Below, in pieces: positions 10,801 to 19,077 of a DNA stretch of 64,000 nt; position 1 is the first letter of the stretch, and every line of letters begins with the position of its first letter. The stretch spans positions 1-64,000 of the forward strand of contig NZ_AUXS01000064.1 of assembly GCF_001625565.1 (NCBI RefSeq), read 5' to 3'. The notes under the pieces are model-generated. The model did no database searches. It saw only the letters and a program-made list of their open reading frames with translations, and had not been told where the DNA came from. The translations under genes were made by a program, and so were the position numbers. The stretch is from Pseudoalteromonas luteoviolacea NCIMB 1944 (lineage in GTDB: Bacteria; Pseudomonadota; Gammaproteobacteria; Enterobacterales; Alteromonadaceae).

Positions 10801-13800
10801 AACTGGTGATCTGAAAGGTTTGAATATACCTTATTGGGCAGTAAAAACTCGTCTGCGTTTGGGTCAAACAAAGCGACGAAAATGTCATTGTTATCACTGA
10901 ACTCCCCATGCCATTTATTAATTCTTGGCAGTGTCACTTCTTTTTGTTGGAAGATAAGATCAGCATAGCCATCCCCATTAAAATCAGCAAACTGACTATT
11001 TTTAACAAATGGCCCATAGCTGTCTGACAATGGCAACGACGTTAAATCGATACTACTTGTATTTACGGTTGCACTGGTCCAATAATCGTCATTGGCTGTC
11101 TGACTACCGTTGTAGCTGCTCTGCAGGCTGATCCACAATGACTGTTTGCCATCTCCATTGGCATCCACCACTTGCACATTGACCGACTCTGCATTGTCAA
11201 AACGATAAATATCCCGACACGCGACTCTGTTAGGCTCTTCAAATGTACTACCTTCCCAGAAACACAATGCGTAACGTTTGTCTCCAATCTTTTCAAGTGT
11301 TGCCACTTCTGCTGTACCGTCGCCTTGGGTATCAATTAAGGTCATCGCAGCCAGTTTATTGCTACCAGCTGTTGAAAAAATCTCCGAGTGTGATTTGTAA
11401 CTTAATTCATCCGCAAAAGGCGTGTAATCAAAATAAATCGGTCGCTTACAAACTTTATTGCGGCACTCAGCAACCTTATTCAGTAAACGTATACCTTTAC
11501 TCTGCTCACTAAATGTGGGCGAATATTCACGCAACACAAATCCGTCGTGGTTTTTGACAATAATGTCATCTAGATAAGCCGCTTGTTCTATTTTAACGCC
11601 ATCAATGTAACTCGAGTGGTATACATCAGTACGAGAATAAAGAAACTCGACGGTATTACCACTGTACTCTATTTTGCTTAATACCTTCTCGTTCTTTCCT
11701 AAAGAACCATCTCTTGTGTACACGTATTTGATTGACGTTGCGTCCTTTTGAAGGTTGTCCGTCGCCTTTTCAAGTAACCAAGTCAGCGTATGCTTTTGTT
11801 CATCTTCATCTGTAATACTCACTTCACTGTTGGCGGTGCCGCCAAAATATTTGTAAGAACCATCTTTGCCTCTTACGACAAACATGTTTGAGTCCGTTTC
11901 TGGGCTGGTGGTCAAAATGATAACTTGATGGCTTTTGATTTCGGTTTCAAAAGTAGCAAGGGTATCGAAACCTTCAATATACTCATTATCGTCACGCCTT
12001 ATCAGACGCTGACCATCTAAGCAGTATCGATCTTCATCACTTAGGGTCAACCCTTTAAATTGACCATCATGCGCTTTAGTTTGGCGACACCGACTGATAC
12101 TTGAGGCCGCATTTAAGCTCCACCCAAGTGCAATGTTTGTACGTGATGTCTGAGAATTATAGTCGAGACTGACTGACGGTTTTACCCCAGTAATGCCTGC
12201 CGGTAATTCAATGGGAATAGTGTAGGTCGCCGAACCAGACTCACTGACTCTGAAACTGCCCAGCGTTGGGGATAGGCGCGCATGCTCCAACAGCACCTCC
12301 ATGCTAGGCGCATCGTTTTCTGCCTGCTCAAAGGGAATAGAAATACTCAGTGGCGCCGTTTGCGTGCTGTCGTATATTACTTCACTCACTTCATTAGAAA
12401 AGTTGTTGCTGCAGTGAAGTACTCTTGGGTTGTTTTTTAAGACGACGCGTACACATGCTTTTACTTTAAATCGATATTCCCCATTTTCATATTGCTTTGC
12501 CCAATAAGTGGTGTCTCCAAAAACGGGGCCATCTAATGCACTTTTTGCCGCAATGACTTCAGCACGATAGTAATTCTGATTATGCTTCGACACATACAAT
12601 TCATACACTTCAGCCAATCCAGTTGAAGACACCGTAAGTTCAATGGTCTCAGTTCCTTGTTTTATGAGTGACAATGATGGAGCACTCAGGCCATCGCTCG
12701 GATCGACAGGATTCGTACCAAGTTCAATTTCCACTTGATTGCTCAGACCATCTGCATCAGAGTCATAGTCATAATCGCAGCTGTGTGATAGTAAACAAAA
12801 ATCATAAAAGTAATACAGTAAGCTATACGCTGCCGTGTTGTACTGCTCTCTAGCGGCTCCTGCGCGCAATAACTCAACAAAGACTTCTGCACGAGTAGAT
12901 CCATTTTGTAACCGCTCGACCCAATACGCCGGACTATTCCCTCCAAGTACGTCGTTACCAGTCAGTTCACCAATAAAGTATTTAAACAATGTGTTGATAA
13001 AATTAATATCATCAGTATTGGCCAATTCAGGGTTTGCATTTATAAGCGCACTGATGATCTCGTTGAATGAATAACCTATCTCATAAAGGTAAGCCAGCAA
13101 GCTGAGTTGCTCTTTGCTTGGGGAGCGCTGCAACAGTATCAGCATCGCTTTTGTCAATCCGACTACTTTTGTATGCTCTTGATTTGGTTGCCAGTGACTA
13201 TTTTCCCATTCGTCAATGTGCTCTCTAAATGCGTCATACAATATACCTAGCTCTTGCCACTTTATGGCATTGGCAGAGAGCAGCCGCCTATCAATAACAT
13301 GCAGCTCACCATCTGCAGTTTTGACGTAGATTTGCCCGCCAGCTGCAACATCGACTTGGTGATTGACTCCCGAAGGAAAATTATACTGCCACTGCACTTG
13401 ACCAGACTCTTTATCTAGTGAATACAGACTGCTATCCATCGAGCCTACATACAAATTTCCGTCCTGATCTAACTGGGCGGGCGCCACGATGGGACCTTTA
13501 GATGTAAATAACCAGTCCTGCACTTTCCTCAGCGACCCGTTATGCTCATTAGGCCTATGTCGCAATTTGTAAAATTGATGATTTTCCGAGCCAAAATAAA
13601 TATGATCGTTTATAGATACGCTTTCGACCAATGGCCGGGCAGTCACTTTGGCTGGTATATCAGCGCGGCCACTGTTGTGGGTTTCAGGTTCGAATAGCCA
13701 CAACTTAGTCAATGTATTTCCGTGTGTACTGTAACCTGCGAGTCCTGTCTCTCTGCCGACATAGAGATAACCGTTGTCGCTAATGGTCATTTGACTATCT

Positions 13801-16526
13801 AGCAGATCAGGTTGCCCGTCAACATCTGTAGAATCAACAACATAGATACTCTCCAAAATCTTGCCATTTTTACTGACGCCATTGGAGACATACACGTTTA
13901 GTCCACCCGGTTGTAATCCGGTACATATTTTTTGGTCAGCCTTGGCTGTGACAACATGATTGCTAAAGCTGTTTTTTGTTATTTCAATCAGCTCCCCCGT
14001 TGCCCGGATCCTGACTGTTATTTTGCTGTCCCTGCCACCTAAAAACAAACCTGAAAAACTCAGGATCACTTCTTGGTCACAATTTGGCTTTAGCTTATCC
14101 AGTCCATCGATAGACCGTAATATTGGTGCCATATGTTCGATAGTTTTTTGTTGCCCTGCGGTACACAAATCCATCGCGTTACAAGCGACCAACTCATAAG
14201 TAACTCGCCCTTGTTCCAAAACTGACACAGGAAACTGCCTTGTAGTCAATTTTTCTGATTCGTAATTAGGGTTTTTGGTTTTATCACTTGGTAATCCTCG
14301 CCACGATATAACCTTGTAATAGCTGGTCACACCGTCACTGTTATCAGGCCATATTAGCGTGTACCGCCCTCCCATTTGCCTTGCTAGTTCATTGAATTTC
14401 GGGGGCATCGGATTTTGAATTGGGTGATCAATCTCAATGCTTTGCTCTTGTGTATCACCCTCAATTTTATGCGTGGGGTTTCTGTCATCGTAGTTAACCC
14501 CCGTCACTTTATAGGTCAAAAGTTGCCCATGCATTTGTGTAGATGTATAAAAAGTATCGGTTGTTGTAATTCCATTTACTTTTATTAGTCGAGTCTGGTG
14601 TGGGTTAGTACTGTCTCCTAAGTAGGCATTGACAATGAATTCTTTTGTATGATTGTAATCACTAACTGAAAGCTCATACCCGTTTTCAATTGCATTGATT
14701 TGAAGTTTTGGCCTGGTGGGTTTAGCTGGCGTTGGGTATTTAACCAAAATGTCATCTAATTTCTTTGTGATTGAGCTGCCTGTATTGTCCGTGAGTGTCA
14801 GCATTATTGCGTGATCTCCTGCTGACATTGCTTGCCAAGAGATGCTGACCTCTTGTGCTTCTTGCTCCGAGCTTGCTTGCGGTAAAGAAATATCCATGGA
14901 TGGAGAAGTCGACACTGCTTGGCTCTCATTACTACTGGTGAGATGCAAAGCTGTTAATTTCTCGGATTGACTAGAAAAGGCAGCCACTTTAACTTTGGCC
15001 GTCACTACGTCACCAACCAAAAAAGCTTCCAGTGGATTATTCGGATCCTTAACAATCTTTGACGCCGCAAAATTAAACCTATCTCTAAAAACAAGTAAGT
15101 GATTTATCGCTGTTGACAAACCTAGGCCTTCTTTATCTTTTGCCTGCAACGAAATGTACCATTCGTTTGAATTGCTAATATCATAGTTTTCGGCAAGCTC
15201 TGCATAGGTGAAATCAGCCAAGCATTCCGTGTTTGCAGGCAAAGGGTCGGAGTATTGACACTTTTTAAGGAGTTTAGAGCACGCCGCAACCACTGGGGCT
15301 GATTGCCCTTTAGGGTTTAAACATATGTTAACGAGTTGCACTCCACTATCGTCACTGACGGTTGCTATTACATTGACGGGCTCATCTTTAAATACCGAAT
15401 CAGGCAAAGCATTAAAGCGCGCATTGGGCGCATAATTAAAAATCACAGTTGCAGTACTAGACACAGCTTCATATGGCGCATCCTCATTTGGGCCATCCAT
15501 GACACGCACAGTTATAGGAAAGCCACCATTATTTGAGCTTGGTGTTGCCGCTATAGGCAAATCGGTGCATGTAATTTCGCGCCTGGTGAGAGTACAGTTA
15601 TTTGCCGACCTATAGCTTGAACCATTGATCGTAAAAGTGCTCAAAATCATTTGGTTATAGGTTTGACTATCTGCATCAGTGATCTTAAAAGATACCAGCG
15701 CATCTTCGCCAGGCTGTAGTTTGCGATTATTACTGATAATAATATCGGAAATAACCGGAGCTGAATTAGGCTCAATTATATTAAATGCGACCGTCTTAGA
15801 CCGAGTATTATTGTATTTATCAGTGGCAATTGCGGTCCAAGAATGCCCACCTACTGGCAATGACCCTATAGAATAATTGATATTGCAATCGAGGCTGTGG
15901 GCTCCCCCACTGTGGCTGCATGTCTTCAATATGCGGTGATCTTTTTTAATGATTACATTTGTGAGATCACGACCAGAATCTCTTGCTGTGAATTTAACAC
16001 TGAATGCTTCGTTCTTGAATTTATCATCATGTGATTTTTGAATGAAATAAGGTAGGGTCTTCTCTTTGTAGGTTACATCCATAGTGCAACTGTGTATGTG
16101 CTCGGCATAGTCACAATTGCGCTCTAGCTCTCGCTCACGACCAGCACTTGCGCAGTTTTTCGTAAAAGATACAACATCCACAGTTACTGTGTGCGTGCCA
16201 GTAGAAGGGAGATTTTTTAGCTCAATATAAGGCATGTAAGATTCATGACTCGTCAACTCAGCCCCACCTATCCAATTGGAACCTGAGTATGCAGTAGAGC
16301 CAACTTTGACCATGCCTATTCGGCTAAATCCGCGTTGATTCCTTTGTTCAGTAAATTCATCTCCTTCCATATTGGTCAGGCGGATATGAAGAGATTGACT
16401 AGAATTGTTTTCAAATGACAGATCTGTCGCATTTGTACATTTACCGGCAGTCGCAAAGGTTGAAACCCCTCCAATTGCTATGAGTGCAATAAACAAAAGT
16501 AATTTTTTAACCAGTATACTTTTCAT
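1857..16526 (-). CDS. Giant double-core Rhs/SpvB/YD-repeat secreted toxin with nuclease-like tip
   Basis: The gene encodes 4889 residues with a strong Shine-Dalgarno (AAGGAG) before the ATG at 16526. In order, with approximate residues: Sec signal peptide (1-27); cadherin/Ig-like domains (about 150-750); IPT/TIG-like domain (810-870); PQQ-type beta-propeller (920-1080); acidic thrombospondin type 3-like Ca-binding motif YDSDADGLSNQ (near 1252); SpvB domain (from about 1415); FG-GAP/VCBS repeats; TcdB middle-like segment; a first YD array and first Rhs core (GRFMQADPF near 3335, TDPSGY near 3368); a glycine-rich hydrophobic segment (3370-3530); a second start of DUF6531 type (NPINISTGEKYF, near 3557); a second YD array and second core (GRYIQSDPIGLAGG, near 4690); and a tip of about 180 residues. 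The tip carries D4772, E4783-x-K4785 and Q4801, a PD-(D/E)XK nuclease signature. The core/tip junction reads NPIQSSDTWGLY, with Thr where DPxGL normally has Pro. It appears to be a natural fusion of an SpvB/Tc-type protein with a classical Rhs toxin. The export route beyond Sec is not visible, and target killing is inferred. Confidence 0.9.
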   Translation of the reverse strand: MKSILVKKLLLFIALIAIGGVSTFATAGKCTNATDLSFENNSSQSLHIRLTNMEGDEFTEQRNQRGFSRIGMVKVGSTAYSGSNWIGGAELTSHESYMPYIELKNLPSTGTHTVTVDVVSFTKNCASAGRERELERNCDYAEHIHSCTMDVTYKEKTLPYFIQKSHDDKFKNEAFSVKFTARDSGRDLTNVIIKKDHRILKTCSHSGGAHSLDCNINYSIGSLPVGGHSWTAIATDKYNNTRSKTVAFNIIEPNSAPVISDIIISNNRKLQPGEDALVSFKITDADSQTYNQMILSTFTINGSSYRSANNCTLTRREITCTDLPIAATPSSNNGGFPITVRVMDGPNEDAPYEAVSSTATVIFNYAPNARFNALPDSVFKDEPVNVIATVSDDSGVQLVNICLNPKGQSAPVVAACSKLLKKCQYSDPLPANTECLADFTYAELAENYDISNSNEWYISLQAKDKEGLGLSTAINHLLVFRDRFNFAASKIVKDPNNPLEAFLVGDVVTAKVKVAAFSSQSEKLTALHLTSSNESQAVSTSPSMDISLPQASSEQEAQEVSISWQAMSAGDHAIMLTLTDNTGSSITKKLDDILVKYPTPAKPTRPKLQINAIENGYELSVSDYNHTKEFIVNAYLGDSTNPHQTRLIKVNGITTTDTFYTSTQMHGQLLTYKVTGVNYDDRNPTHKIEGDTQEQSIEIDHPIQNPMPPKFNELARQMGGRYTLIWPDNSDGVTSYYKVISWRGLPSDKTKNPNYESEKLTTRQFPVSVLEQGRVTYELVACNAMDLCTAGQQKTIEHMAPILRSIDGLDKLKPNCDQEVILSFSGLFLGGRDSKITVRIRATGELIEITKNSFSNHVVTAKADQKICTGLQPGGLNVYVSNGVSKNGKILESIYVVDSTDVDGQPDLLDSQMTISDNGYLYVGRETGLAGYSTHGNTLTKLWLFEPETHNSGRADIPAKVTARPLVESVSINDHIYFGSENHQFYKLRHRPNEHNGSLRKVQDWLFTSKGPIVAPAQLDQDGNLYVGSMDSSLYSLDKESGQVQWQYNFPSGVNHQVDVAAGGQIYVKTADGELHVIDRRLLSANAIKWQELGILYDAFREHIDEWENSHWQPNQEHTKVVGLTKAMLILLQRSPSKEQLSLLAYLYEIGYSFNEIISALINANPELANTDDINFINTLFKYFIGELTGNDVLGGNSPAYWVERLQNGSTRAEVFVELLRAGAAREQYNTAAYSLLYYFYDFCLLSHSCDYDYDSDADGLSNQVEIELGTNPVDPSDGLSAPSLSLIKQGTETIELTVSSTGLAEVYELYVSKHNQNYYRAEVIAAKSALDGPVFGDTTYWAKQYENGEYRFKVKACVRVVLKNNPRVLHCSNNFSNEVSEVIYDSTQTAPLSISIPFEQAENDAPSMEVLLEHARLSPTLGSFRVSESGSATYTIPIELPAGITGVKPSVSLDYNSQTSRTNIALGWSLNAASSISRCRQTKAHDGQFKGLTLSDEDRYCLDGQRLIRRDDNEYIEGFDTLATFETEIKSHQVIILTTSPETDSNMFVVRGKDGSYKYFGGTANSEVSITDEDEQKHTLTWLLEKATDNLQKDATSIKYVYTRDGSLGKNEKVLSKIEYSGNTVEFLYSRTDVYHSSYIDGVKIEQAAYLDDIIVKNHDGFVLREYSPTFSEQSKGIRLLNKVAECRNKVCKRPIYFDYTPFADELSYKSHSEIFSTAGSNKLAAMTLIDTQGDGTAEVATLEKIGDKRYALCFWEGSTFEEPNRVACRDIYRFDNAESVNVQVVDANGDGKQSLWISLQSSYNGSQTANDDYWTSATVNTSSIDLTSLPLSDSYGPFVKNSQFADFNGDGYADLIFQQKEVTLPRINKWHGEFSDNNDIFVALFDPNADEFLLPNKVYSNLSDHQFQLAKKNKQWYAMDANFDGLADIISLSCSNANCDEDKASHIYIHLNQGLSHTGFLNPFDSGIFSQGTAKDIEHLTPADVNGDGLVDFIYLKTELSSDNLKGWRVALNKSSERIWFEDKHFAWAKTLPEHDGKISSKIAPLVMDVNKDGQIELYFPTELSASNSSFWTQFVWQQDEEKFVKAHWQNTFNTPDVHFEQGDYAFFSDYNQDGVPDLLFKTGNRVLVKYNLEQSPYEGTLSKVTQGYGNKTRIRYALMSDESVYKPFSSANEQSDFAEDKQDYSAFEHQGLKVSSINGGAMALVAAVETDSPSSANDTLTSSIAYSYEGAQVQFGGRGMLGFKSLTTTHVKSGHRFTTTTRYHQAFPLTGMPARTIKAYDGTVISSAVNTYAIQPSNYSSGTAYHVYNQIAKECNSILNLNMSPDIGANQCSSTETTQDTFGNVTTIRVNRLSGSPSRLNSDYSNHQTWQDIDSLDINSSISSVFTSNVYGQSDNDKKLGRLSQSTVTHSAVGSDHTLKTNFTYYEANHDNAYMLENEIIAQGMGCELELTTHYKYDSRGNQVSTMTTNSGCEGDDRKTRETETTYTSEGRYRLTTKQKVNKDKKDLWTKGSEVIDRNAFGQATTVKTVDGVVIKTLYDVFGGKVGTYSASGAQSYRYLSTCYDSDICVVQSNKIVNGELVEKQFLDRLGRVYKTSTLTVLGTWLDTKVEYDRYGRAVKQKQPGSAGVSTRYDAFDRVQSMTDHDSYVTTTYYQNELTQTVELSGLGVSTGRQTTVTVNNVLGQVDSVTDPMGNTLKYTYDSRGNQLSVRSSADGDAVLLNQTYDLLGRKIAVSDINSGNWTYEYNAFGELTKQTDARGVATNSRYDLLGRKVRQWQSAPSNTAASREATESAYIEQNDIVYEGESTWLFGDQEHNVHQLQSATQGDEWSQYYYYDTFGRTAATLTALETQQCDGEVVFNPRLNDLRIKKDTSNKQTQKVDLTDPLSSLCVIQQFAYDEFGRVSLQFDDYRRLESGQFIDARGIRNTYKNGLVIAKHEAREGQYGQRYYKVQTLNSRGQVTGYKKGDVLMSVSYDRKGMVKTISSTDYSYIQADSYHFDGLGNLLSRAQLMLPEQSYEYDLLNRVTHIQSKKVFGYSASGNLIEKADFTAYTQSNGVCNRVYRQWSQTYGEGEAPQHAITSRQYNTANIEDSCGNVNPIIIPPIDVEPPIDIGPPGDRESDGQPNVQSVDERTVIERFSYDKNGNQTNLYIDNALYRSVAYTGRNKAAKLNVNGKLVRFNYDVNNRRYKREDDNQTIYYVGALELTVRSTEGGDTAFVKRYIGNDAQQKYFMNGNSALQWMFTDHQGSIIAVTNRNYELLARYSYDVFGAQKSHGAINETDALNFTSAQRIFDVVSDNFRGYTGHEPVKIGDDSRIIHMNGRIYDVDTGRFMQADPFVQAPSNLQNYNRYSYVLNNPLSYTDPSGYWFKKLLKGAMKATGTWQLLRSISQVSWLNSMINIGLNFILGCQAWCSAAYSAASTFAVTGSLNKGLLAGFSAAAMPGGEGIGAIAASAMIGGATSKLMGGNFGHGFFSAGLGAAAGGVGRGIRNPVGQVLVGAIVGGTVSKVTGGKFANGAFNAAFSAALRADWRAQGSKGNSNGRTGSVCSANPINISTGEKYFTMRDYQAAGNSRLKFERYYFSYSKTKSSLGIGWSHNFDRKLEFIKGNKQLVRYLGLNKRERTFSRKNSKHDSYENTANSSEHLQQIDRGWVLTLADGTTEIFNEHGLLIEVHEVGLYQQFLKYNNKGMLTSVTDSMGVEVHLEYNLAGLLTKLETPEGTFEYEYNLANRTLVKALRPASRDGERGYKKYHYGNYEYRSAITHISNEKGNILHRVRYDDNGRAVSSALGSDIEKVNIRFLPNNQSIVTNSLGFKTTYTFNESNQPLNVAGDGGTSCLSTNQQYEYDSRGNVIKSTDWNGVVTTYSYNDRDLEISRTEALGIDIERTTLTEWHDLYPIKKLIQTEKAKQVFEYSDSGLLLSHTTFDLTAEQSWLQNLMEVFPSRTTHYDYNSRGLVVEVDGPRTDVADVTTYEYDELGNQISVTNALGHKTEVTKHNPSGRPLVITHANGSMTELTYNESGWVSSKTKVTSVDAKVVKATTFYEYANSGDNLEQGLVKRIVYPNGGATTYTYDEAYRVKTIGNHLGEKVEYVRDLEGNPIKTNVFSHSGELVKQQRQQFNELSQLITSVGVNSQVSYQYNGNGQVTATTNGLGNTTQHAFDALNRLVQITDADGGIFYQTYDLEDQLTHFTDQRGLTTEYQYNGFGEKVRQVSPDTGTTVYKHNAAGLVIEKVDNSGQVVSYEYDAIGRVTHVHFVGAANEDIFYQYDEQLFDSAQPPAVSGAIGKVTRILDNSGDSQYQYNGQGYLTSKTYQIEGRQYSQGFNYKDNGLLDSQVYPSGMVVSYGYDEAGRVNTLFSNSLAGNTTTLVENVDYLPFSEPELISYGNGIMQQNTYDTDGRMEEILLKNGLNTLLNRHYVYDEANQITNILNVKDDVLSEYFEYDNQGRLTFASGEYGQLSYDYDQVGNRLNRRWLSKYSELLEDESYQYALNSNQLEQVLPISKPERVFEYNVNGQTTVDTLNGKSLVYNAANRLSEITFRDGSQVQYVYNAKGQRVAKVQTASNGEKTTTHYHFDQNNLLIAESNAQGEPLVEYIYLNKQRVASIRYMGSSHVVDYVHNDHLGSPMVQTDISGKLTWRSNTLPFGQSYKVTVAEQGFGFPGQYHDVESGYSYNYFRDYDPSLGRYIQSDPIGLAGGVNTYGYVLGNPIQSSDTWGLYVDPDWYHGARPVKAMNFGTAVHSHVNRQFNQMGYSVEGAGFARSFFGGGRPDIVDPRTSQVWEIKPMSYGGGTAYNKAVSQINGYADASGLKIGNSIDLVGEYFDANIMFFDGAAYHIGLYPYTNGLVLYDVTKLTNEQALAYYYAIDQTAKSTILGHQNKEVNACPVF

Positions 16527-16527
16527 T

Positions 16528-17946
16528 CTATAGTGCTCCTTTCCATAGAACCGTCATTGGTTTTAGTGCGTCCTGTTGACCAATTGCAAGTACGCCAAAA
16601 CTTTGAAACTGTTGAGCATCCGATTTAGGGATTGCAACACCGAGAACCTCATTTTGCTCTTTTATCAATATTTGTGCGTCAAGCCCTGGGATCTTCTTTT
16701 TATTGAGAAATAACGAAGGGGTGCTGATGATGGGCTGAGTTAAATTATCCGCCAACGTGAAGCTTTGTGTTTTTGGTAACATGCTTTGCTGATCAAACAC
16801 GCGGACGTCGCCATTGTAATAAAAAGCGTAAACTCCGCTGACTCTGCCGCCTCCTTCTGCTAAAGATTCCACAAACTTTGCTGTGTAATCGCCATCATTA
16901 TTGATGATCAATGGGCTTGTTAGCAGTGCACTATGGTAATATTGAGAACAGGTCAAATTTTGCTTATCGAAAAGTCGAACTTTACAGACGCGTCCCATGC
17001 TTTGCGAGTTTGTCTCGTTGTAATACAGATAATTTTCAGTGATTTTTGGTGCACTATTGATAATGCCATCCAAAGTCAGCGACCATTCCTTTTGCCAAGA
17101 AACAGGCTTTCCTCTTATCTTATTTGCTCTGAAAAAATACAGCTCCCCATCATGGGTAGAAAAAACGAGGTGGTGCTCACTTTGCAATATCGTACGCTCC
17201 ACTATATCCAGATTAAGATCAAGCAAAGGCTGAGTGTATTGGCTTTGACGCCCTTTTTTCAAAAATGGGTTTTCTCTTAATGTAGCGACATTGACATATG
17301 TCGATACCGATTCGCCATCAAAACCGGTTGCCGTCAAAGTAAAACGAGAGTCGCCTTGAATATTAAAAAGTTGAGAGCTTGCTCCTAAAGAAACAATTGA
17401 TTTTGAGGTGTGTGAGCCATATTGTGAGTGCGTAATGACAGCACTGGTAGCTCCAGATAACTGCCAGCCAACCCGTACAGCACCTCCAGCAGGTACAACG
17501 CTTCCTTCTTCCGCATAAAATGCTTTAATTGCCAGCTCACCTGAAACATCAACATTGTCGATATCATTTGATGCGCATCCATACCTATGACAAGCAACAA
17601 CTCTAAAGCTTCCTGAACCTCGATATCTATAAAAGCTTGTGGTTACATTCGAAGAGACAACCCGCCAATCACTGCCGTCAAACTTTAAGATCTTGTAGTA
17701 TTCAGCCTGAGGCGAAGGTATCCAGGCAAGGCTTGTGTAGCCATTTTCTGCCTTACTAGACAACTTGATAACAGCATCTGGTTTAAGGTCAATCGGAGTA
17801 AAACGAGTTACGTTGCCAAGAAAAACAGGTGCATAGGCTTGCTCAAATTCTCCTTCAAAATTTGAATTTGCAAAATTGGAACATAAACTTACCAGTGAAA
17901 CTATTAAATAAAATAACGCCTTCCTTTTAAACATACTTTTCATCAT
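16528..17946 (-). CDS. Secreted FN3/Ig-like plus beta-propeller protein, partner of the Rhs toxin
   Basis: The 472-residue product begins with a signal peptide (RKALFYLIVSLVSLCSNFANS). A fibronectin/Ig-like segment follows at about residues 50-115 (WIPSPQAEYYKILKF, then FRVVACHRYGC), then a second Ig-like segment (130-225) and a region with beta-propeller/PQQ-like blades (HHLVFSTHDGELYFFRA, SGVYAFYYNGDVRVFD) at about 240-470. The same module types, including an FN3 strand ending in VAC-x(4)-LC, occur in the N-terminal third of the downstream Rhs protein, so the two may be related by partial duplication. One base separates its stop from the toxin ATG, so the two are translated from one mRNA. 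ATG 17946 is followed directly by a second ATG, and the Shine-Dalgarno is weak for both. A role as surface or secretion accessory is an inference. Confidence 0.75.
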   Translation of the reverse strand: MMKSMFKRKALFYLIVSLVSLCSNFANSNFEGEFEQAYAPVFLGNVTRFTPIDLKPDAVIKLSSKAENGYTSLAWIPSPQAEYYKILKFDGSDWRVVSSNVTTSFYRYRGSGSFRVVACHRYGCASNDIDNVDVSGELAIKAFYAEEGSVVPAGGAVRVGWQLSGATSAVITHSQYGSHTSKSIVSLGASSQLFNIQGDSRFTLTATGFDGESVSTYVNVATLRENPFLKKGRQSQYTQPLLDLNLDIVERTILQSEHHLVFSTHDGELYFFRANKIRGKPVSWQKEWSLTLDGIINSAPKITENYLYYNETNSQSMGRVCKVRLFDKQNLTCSQYYHSALLTSPLIINNDGDYTAKFVESLAEGGGRVSGVYAFYYNGDVRVFDQQSMLPKTQSFTLADNLTQPIISTPSLFLNKKKIPGLDAQILIKEQNEVLGVAIPKSDAQQFQSFGVLAIGQQDALKPMTVLWKGAL

Positions 17947-19077
17947 CCATATCCGTTGGTGGGTTAAATATCATGAGCTTACATACAAAAAACCATGTAA
18001 ACACAAAATCAACCAAAGTAAATTTAAAGAAAAGACTAATTTAACAAATTAAAAACCTCAAGTGGACATTTAAAATAAATCCAAAACAGAAAAATAATAC
18101 CCTAAAAAACTGGCGAAAAATAAACATATTAATAATGTGAAAAATAACACTCAAAAAAATAAGAGAAGAAATAAATGAGCGATTTTTCACCCTTAAAATC
18201 GTTGCAATTAAATAACGTACCCAAAAGAGGAAGTTGCGTTAAATTTAGAGCCCACTCATAAAGTAAATAGAACCCAAGCCTATTAGCTAACTATCATGGA
18301 AACAAAACATAGTCAAAACCAAGCTCACCACATAGCCTCTTCCCAAGATGGCTTTCCTATAACCTATAGACCCCAGGGATTTTTAACAACTCAGCCATTA
18401 GGTTTATGCTGCCAATTTTACTTTGCACACACGTTCCAGTAATAATTCAAAACGCTCGCTACGGCGAAATTTTATTAAGGTAAGTTTGGAAATATAAAAC
18501 GAAGAGATTGGACAAAACCAGTTTAAAAAAAACAACAAAACACTTAATTAACAGCTACAAAAAACCCTAAAATATAAACAACAATAAATAAACAACTTTT
18601 CATGAGCACCTTTTTCAACCGCCGTAAAAACCAACACAATTAAAAAACATTAAATTAAACACGGACGTTAAAAACATTTAAACAACAACATTAAGAACAA
18701 GAACATGAATATAAAGAAATATTAATTCAATAAAAACCACAACAAGTTAAAATAGCACACCTTTAAATTCCGGCTAATAAAAATGGAAAATTATCACAAT
18801 AAGCTGAAATTTACACCACAAAACCATCAAGGCATATACCATATAAACCAGGTTTTCAAATAAATTTTACGCTTTCACCTAAATTCATGTTTATATGCAA
18901 TCAGACACACTGAGTCTGTCAGGCAAATAATTAGTCCAAATATGTGATGAGCACTTCCTCTACTCGGTAACATAAACTACACAAACGCCATAACCAATCA
19001 TCTATATATTTATATAAAAAGTGGAAGTTCAACGTACTAAGTATGCAAGCACTAGACTGATTGGAAGTTTGTTTTGA
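17947..19077. other. AT-rich gene desert upstream of the Rhs operon
   Basis: About 1.1 kb has no ORF of normal size and is very A-rich on the plus strand. It must carry the promoter of the Rhs operon near 17950-18100, but I cannot pick one hexamer pair with confidence. A 19-codon minus-strand reading frame at 18544-18603 (MKSCLFIVVYILGFFVAVN) follows an AAAGG sequence. It could be a small hydrophobic peptide or the decayed signal peptide of a lost gene. Nothing else is recognisable. Confidence 0.5.

Noticed and set aside
2390..12000. Repetitive sequence that might suggest CRISPR or DNA repeats
   Set aside because: The periodicity is the degenerate YD peptide repeat at protein level; no identical spaced DNA repeats are present.
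3606..15876. Many open frames of 60-115 codons on both strands inside the giant Rhs gene
   Set aside because: All lie within one uninterrupted, domain-rich reading frame; none has a convincing ribosome site or family features.
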